This document shows, in pieces, positions 59,874 to 64,000 of a DNA stretch of 64,000 bases; position 1 is the first letter of the stretch; every line of letters begins with the position of its first letter. The position numbers were made by a program, and so were the translations under genes. Origin of the DNA: SLRI01 sp942491185 (GTDB lineage Bacteria; Pseudomonadota; Alphaproteobacteria; Geminicoccales; Geminicoccaceae); the NCBI GenBank assembly GCA_942491185.1, contig CALOAB010000020.1, forward strand, positions 62,001 to 126,000. Reading direction: 5' to 3'. Below the pieces are notes generated by a model. That model searched no databases. It had not been told where the DNA came from and saw only the letters and a list, made by a program, of their open reading frames with translations.

Positions 59874-60818
59874 TCAGGCACCGGCAACGGCCTCGGCGGC
59901 GAGCAGCGATTCGAGGCCACTTTCGAGCCCGGTCGTTGCGCGAAAGCCGATCAGCGCCTCGGCGCGTGCTGGATCACCGACCGAGGCCGCGATATCGCCG
60001 GCGCGGGGCGGAGCATGGGCGATCGCGACCTCGCGGGCCGCGGCGATCATCACGTGTCGGGCGAGATCGGCGATCGAGGTCGGCTTGCCGGTGCAGACAT
60101 TGCAGACCAAGGCTTCCGCCTGTCCGGGCACCTGTGGGCTGGCGCATCGCCGCATCGCCGCCTGCAATGCCTGCACCACGTCGCCGACGAAGACGAAGTC
60201 CCGGGTCTGCCCACCATCGCCGTACAGCGTCACCTCGAGACCGCGGCTGATCCGGTCCGCGAAGATCGAGATCACCCCGCTATAGGGCGAATCGGGCCGC
60301 TGTCCGGGGCCGTAGACATTGAAGAAGCGCAAGCCCGCATTGGCCACGCCGTGGATCGTTGCCGCCACCCGGCCGTGCAGCTCGGAGCCGAGCTTGTCGG
60401 CGCCGTAGGCGGTGAGCGGTGCCGGGGCCATGGATTCCGCGATCGGCAGCACCGATTGGGCGCCGTACACGGCGGCGGACGAGGCGTAGACGACCGGTAG
60501 CGCATGGCTGCGGGCGGCATCGAGCACGGCCACGGTGCCGCCCTGGTTCACCCGATGCGTCCACAGCCACTCCTCGTTGGAGCGGGCCACCGAGGCGATC
60601 GCCGCCAAGTGGTAGATGCCTTGCGTGCCGGCGGCCGTCGCGGCGACCAGCGCCGCATCGGTGATGCAGCCCCGGACCAGCTCGACGCAAGCTGGCAGCG
60701 CAGCGGCACGGCCGGTCGACAAATCGTCGAGCACGACCACGCTGTGGCCTGCCGCCACGAGCGCGCCTGCCAAATGCGCGCCGATGAAGCCGGCGCCGCC
60801 GGTAACCAGATACCGCAT
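59874..60818 (-). CDS. NAD-dependent nucleotide-sugar epimerase/dehydratase
   Basis: The 314-residue extended short-chain dehydrogenase has the NAD loop TGGAGFIGAHLAG, VYASSAAVYGAQ with the catalytic serine, YGADKLGSEL with the Tyr-x-x-x-Lys pair and FFNVYGPGQRPDSPYSGVIS, as in UDP-glucose 4-epimerases. It should make an activated sugar for the neighbouring glycosyltransferases. ATG 60818 gives the family start; the frame is open to 60854. Confidence 0.85.
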   Translation of the reverse strand: MRYLVTGGAGFIGAHLAGALVAAGHSVVVLDDLSTGRAAALPACVELVRGCITDAALVAATAAGTQGIYHLAAIASVARSNEEWLWTHRVNQGGTVAVLDAARSHALPVVYASSAAVYGAQSVLPIAESMAPAPLTAYGADKLGSELHGRVAATIHGVANAGLRFFNVYGPGQRPDSPYSGVISIFADRISRGLEVTLYGDGGQTRDFVFVGDVVQALQAAMRRCASPQVPGQAEALVCNVCTGKPTSIADLARHVMIAAAREVAIAHAPPRAGDIAASVGDPARAEALIGFRATTGLESGLESLLAAEAVAGA

Positions 60819-61026
60819 GCCTGGGTAAGTCCCGAACCACCTTGCGCCGGTCACGGATCACGTGGGGCGAGCCGCGCAGCCCATGGGCGGAGCGTCCGCC
60901 GATTGGCGCGTTTGCGCTAACCCGCAACCGCCTCCAAGCGCAAGTGCTTATCAAGCCTGCCGCGCATCATCTGCGGCCCCAAATGGCCGGCTTGCCATGT
61001 TGCAACGGACGGTGCTGATCTGCCGT

Positions 61027-62373
61027 TCATCCCATCAGCCGGTCGCGACAGCTGACGGCGGCAGCTGCAATCCCGGCGGCTGAAACACGACGCAGATGAC
61101 CGTCCCTGACCACGACAGCACCCTCGACCAGGAGATCGCGGACCGGCAAGGGGCCGCACAAGACGAGGGCTGCGACGGGGTCCCAGGCGCCGACAGTGGC
61201 GAGGCCGGTGACGTCGAAGATGGCGATGTCGGCGCGCTTGCCGACGGCGAGCGAGCCGCAATCACCGCGACCCAGCACCCTGGCACCGCCAAGGGTCGCG
61301 ATCTCCAGGGCCTCGCGGGCGCGCATGGCATCCGCGCCATTGGCGACGCGCTGCAGCAGCATGGCCTGGCGCGCCTCGGCGAGCAGGTGGCCGGAATCGT
61401 TCGAGGCCGAGCCGTCGACGCCGAGGCCGACCGTGACCCCGGCGTCACGCATGGCCCGGACCGGCGCGATGCCGGAGCCGAGCCGGCAGTTCGAGCAGGG
61501 GCAGTGCGCCACGCCGGTGCCGGTCCGGGCGAAGAGGTCGATCTCGCACGCATCCAGCTTGACGCAGTGGGCGTGCCAGACGTCGGCGCCCGTCCAGCCG
61601 AGATCCTCGGCATACTGGCCGGGCCGGCAGCCGAAATGCGCCAGCGAGTAGGCGACATCCTCGTCGTTCTCGGCGAGGTGGGTGTGCAGCATCACGCCCT
61701 TGTCGCGCGCCAGGAGTGCGGTGTCCCGCATCAGCTCACGGCTGACCGAGAAGGGCGAGCAAGGTGCGAGGCCGACGCGGACCATCGCACCCGGCCGGGG
61801 ATCGTGGAAGGCGTCGATGACCCGGATGCAATCCTCGAGGATGGCGGCTTCGGTCTCGACCAGATCGTCCGGCGGCAGGCCGCCGGCGCTGCGCCCGATG
61901 CTCATCGAGCCGCGGGTTGCGTGGAAGCGAAGGCCGATCTCGGCCGCCGCCTCGATCGTGTCGTCGAGCCGGGCGCCGTTGGGGTAGAGGTAGAGATGGT
62001 CCGAGCTCATCGAGCAGCCGGAGAGCGCCAGCTCGGCCAGCCCGAGGAGGGCCGAGACGCGTATCTCCTCCGGCCCCATCCGCGCCCAGATCGGATAGAG
62101 CGTCTCGAGCCAGCCGAAGAGCAGCGCGTCCTGCCCGCCAGGCACGGCGCGGGTCAGCGTCTGGAAGAGGTGGTGGTGGGTGTTGACCAGGCCAGGCGTG
62201 ACGACGCAGCCGGTGGCGTCGATCACATTGTCAGCAGCCGGGTAGGTTGCCGCGCTCGATCCGACGGCGGCAATGACACCATCCTTGATCAAGATGTCGC
62301 CATCCGCGATCTCGCGCCGCTGGTCGTCCATCGTGACGACCGCGAGCGCCTTCTTGATCAGAGTTGTGGCCAT
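61027..62373 (-). CDS. 8-oxoguanine deaminase
   Basis: The 448-residue amidohydrolase has VNTHHHLFQTLTRAVPGGQD and ALLFGWLETLYPIWARM, the signature, as I recall it, of 8-oxoguanine deaminases (EC 3.5.4.32), which turn 8-oxoguanine into urate. Metal ligands are in NTHHH, LHTHLAEN, HAHCVKLD and the aspartate of LGVDGSASNDSGH. With the permease and ureidoglycolate lyase next to it, this fits purine salvage and breakdown to allantoin and glyoxylate. The start is ATG 62373, 29 bases after the permease stop. Confidence 0.88.
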   Translation of the reverse strand: MATTLIKKALAVVTMDDQRREIADGDILIKDGVIAAVGSSAATYPAADNVIDATGCVVTPGLVNTHHHLFQTLTRAVPGGQDALLFGWLETLYPIWARMGPEEIRVSALLGLAELALSGCSMSSDHLYLYPNGARLDDTIEAAAEIGLRFHATRGSMSIGRSAGGLPPDDLVETEAAILEDCIRVIDAFHDPRPGAMVRVGLAPCSPFSVSRELMRDTALLARDKGVMLHTHLAENDEDVAYSLAHFGCRPGQYAEDLGWTGADVWHAHCVKLDACEIDLFARTGTGVAHCPCSNCRLGSGIAPVRAMRDAGVTVGLGVDGSASNDSGHLLAEARQAMLLQRVANGADAMRAREALEIATLGGARVLGRGDCGSLAVGKRADIAIFDVTGLATVGAWDPVAALVLCGPLPVRDLLVEGAVVVRDGHLRRVSAAGIAAAAVSCRDRLMG

Positions 62374-62402
62374 TGCCGCCGCCTATCGGCTGTGCCTGCC
62401 GC

Positions 62403-63830
62403 TCAGTGCCGGTAGGCCGGGTCGTCGTCATGGCTGTGGCCGGCCATGCCGCCGGAGATTTCCTCGGTGGCCTCGTCGGCCAGCTCTTCCGGCAGCAGGA
62501 GGTTGAGGGCGATGGCGAGGAAGGCGGCGGGTAGCAGGCCCGAGGTCAGGAGCACGCGGAGCGTGTCCGGCACATGCTGCAGCGCGCCGGGCTCGAGCTG
62601 CAGGCCGAGGCCGACGGAGATCGAGACCGCGAAGATCACCATGTTGCGCCGGTTCCAGGTGACGTCGGCGAGCATGCTGATGCCGGCGGCCACGACCATG
62701 CCGAACATGACGATCACGCCGCCGCCCAGCACCTCGATGGGCACGGTGGTGATCACGGCACCGACCTTGGGCAGGAGGCCGCAGGCGATCAGGAAGAGGG
62801 CGCCGATGGTCACCACGTGGCGGCTCATCACGCCGGTCATGGCGATCAGCCCGACATTCTGGCTGAACGAGGTGTTCGGCAGCGCGCCGAAGAAGCCGGC
62901 AAGCGCCGTGCCGATGCCGTCGGCGTAGGTGGCGCCGGTGATCTCGGTGTCCGTGGCCTCGCGGCCCGCCCCGCCCTTGGTGATGCCGGAGACGTCGCCC
63001 ACGGTCTCGATCGCCGAGATGACGGCCATGAGGCAGAAGCCGATCACGGCAGCGGCGGTGAACTCGATGCCGAAGGGAAAGGGCTGTGGCAGGGCGAAGG
63101 TGGCCGCCCGCTCGACAGCGGCGAAGCTGACCATGCCCATGAGGAAGGCAACGGCATAGCCGACGATCAACCCGATCAGGACCGCTGCCACGGAAATCAG
63201 CCCGCGGGTGAAGAACTTGATGGCGAGCGTGACGACGACGACCACGATGGCGACGAACCAGCTCGAGGCCGCACCATACTCGGGCGTGCCGATCTTGGGC
63301 ACGCCACCGGCCGCGTACTGGATGCCGACCTTGACCAGGGCCAGGCCGATCATCACCACGACCAGCCCGGTGACCAGTGGTGGGAGCGCGAAGCGGATGC
63401 GGCCGATGAACAAAGCGAGGAAGGCGTGGAAGAAGCCGCCGATGATCACGCCGCCCATCACGGCCGCCATCGCATCGACCCCCTTGCCGGCGACCAGCGG
63501 GATGGCGATCGGCAGGAAGGCGAAGCTGGTGCCCTGGACGATGGGCAGTCGCGCACCGATCGGCCCGATGCCTACCGTCTGCAGGAGCGTCGCCGCACCG
63601 GCGAACAGCATCGACATCTGGATCATGTAGACGAGATCGCTGATCCCGGGCGTGCCGAAGCCGAAACCCGCAGCACCAGCGATGATGATCGCCGGCGTGA
63701 CGTTGGAGACGAACATGGCGAGCACGTGCTGCACGCCCAGAGGCACCGCCTGCATCAATGGCGGCAGATAGTTGGGGTCGCGACGCTGCTCGGCGGTGCC
63801 GATCGAGGACCCTACTGCCATGCTGCTCAT
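62403..63830 (-). CDS. NCS2 family uracil/xanthine permease
   Basis: The 475-residue membrane protein has about 14 helices. Family motifs include VQGTSFAFLPIAIPLVAGKG and, near 280-330, ISAIETVGDVSGITKGG with GALPNTSFSQNVGLIAMTGV, the QNVG-type NCS2 signature. The gene context of purine catabolism favours xanthine or urate as substrate. A histidine- and aspartate-rich tail (GHSHDDDPAYRH) ends it. ATG 63830 follows GTAAGG; the frame is open to 63890. Confidence 0.88.
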   Translation of the reverse strand: MSSMAVGSSIGTAEQRRDPNYLPPLMQAVPLGVQHVLAMFVSNVTPAIIIAGAAGFGFGTPGISDLVYMIQMSMLFAGAATLLQTVGIGPIGARLPIVQGTSFAFLPIAIPLVAGKGVDAMAAVMGGVIIGGFFHAFLALFIGRIRFALPPLVTGLVVVMIGLALVKVGIQYAAGGVPKIGTPEYGAASSWFVAIVVVVVTLAIKFFTRGLISVAAVLIGLIVGYAVAFLMGMVSFAAVERAATFALPQPFPFGIEFTAAAVIGFCLMAVISAIETVGDVSGITKGGAGREATDTEITGATYADGIGTALAGFFGALPNTSFSQNVGLIAMTGVMSRHVVTIGALFLIACGLLPKVGAVITTVPIEVLGGGVIVMFGMVVAAGISMLADVTWNRRNMVIFAVSISVGLGLQLEPGALQHVPDTLRVLLTSGLLPAAFLAIALNLLLPEELADEATEEISGGMAGHSHDDDPAYRH

Positions 63831-63871
63831 CCTTACGCGCTGCCGCGGTCTGTCGAACGCTGGCGTATCGC

Positions 63872-64000
63872 TCAGACCGTAATTGTCCAAGTCTTTTCGT
63901 AGAAATGCTCAGCAAGGTTCGTGCCGGGGCCGACGCGATCGACGATGAGGAAGTCGCCTGGCCGATCGAGTGGCGTCAGGACGCCGTGCCAGGTGTTGCG
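63872..64000 (-). CDS. allA: ureidoglycolate lyase, C-terminal end (cut by the window edge)
   Basis: The last 42 codons are present, beginning RNTWHGVLTPLDRPGDFLIV, a good match to the end of AllA-type ureidoglycolate lyases, which split ureidoglycolate into glyoxylate and urea. The conserved GVLTPL, DFLIVDRVGPG and the short acidic end are seen. It lies 41 bases ahead of the permease gene on the same strand, so the purine genes are one operon. Confidence 0.85.
   Translation of the reverse strand, partial: RNTWHGVLTPLDRPGDFLIVDRVGPGTNLAEHFYEKTWTITV

Noticed and set aside
61096..62415. 439-codon plus-strand frame antisense to the deaminase gene
   Set aside because: The opposite strand carries all amidohydrolase metal motifs; this frame has none.

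Overview
The window reads as a GC-rich alphaproteobacterial chromosome, most like a Rhodospirillales-type organism. This rests on gene content: the order prfB, mrcA, amiC, then divergent rne; an RNase E with a long acidic tail; a fused NarK ahead of narGHJI; a pyridoxamine-pyruvate transaminase of the Mesorhizobium kind; and many high-GC antisense shadow frames. The family placement is inference. I saw no rRNA, tRNA or CRISPR array.

Layout. 1-5.7 kb: a DUF1194 protein, a small unknown protein, a cupin, an amine oxidase-like flavoprotein, a sulfotransferase, and a vitamin B6 degradation pair in which the transaminase is intact but the neighbouring short-chain dehydrogenase is reduced to its two ends. 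5.8-13.1 kb: a layered accessory region with fragments of IS1380, IS5 and a desaturase gene, an IS91-like element with its own tyrosine recombinase, an array of evenly spaced small palindromes, then an AT-rich island holding a RelA/SpoT-domain protein, a wrecked DUF262 gene and a broken BrnT-type toxin/antitoxin pair. 13.2-25.3 kb: housekeeping genes (prfB with its programmed frameshift, mrcA, an O-methyltransferase, amiC, rne, a BepA-like protease); a non-autonomous element sits exactly at the amiC stop codon. 25.8-28.3 kb: a decayed IS1595 element and an IS110 element split by a structured MITE. 28.3-32.5 kb: NUDIX, a frameshifted FIST gene, and a ZorAB/MotAB-like pair.

32.8-38.8 kb holds what I consider the most interesting unit: an RpfF-like DSF synthase, an RpfC-like hybrid kinase, and an RpfG-like receiver joined to PAS, degenerate GGDEF and EAL domains instead of HD-GYP. 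Together they would form a complete fatty-acid signal system feeding into cyclic di-GMP breakdown. 39.1-43.8 kb: rhomboid, gamma-carbonic anhydrase-like protein, bacterioferritin, TusA-like protein, nitroreductase, a TIM-barrel isomerase and DinB. 43.8-55.6 kb: an Fnr-family regulator divergent from narK-narGHJI-ppiC, with two perfect TTGAT-N4-ATCAA boxes between them; this is a respiratory nitrate reduction unit. 55.8-60.8 kb: beta-carbonic anhydrase and a polysaccharide cluster (GT4, GT2, a truncated GT2, a nucleotide-sugar epimerase). 61.0-64.0 kb: purine catabolism (8-oxoguanine deaminase, xanthine/uracil-type permease, the end of ureidoglycolate lyase).

Several genes in the accessory parts carry single-base frameshifts. 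Some lie at slippery A runs and may be programmed; others look like decay or, if read accuracy was limited, assembly errors.
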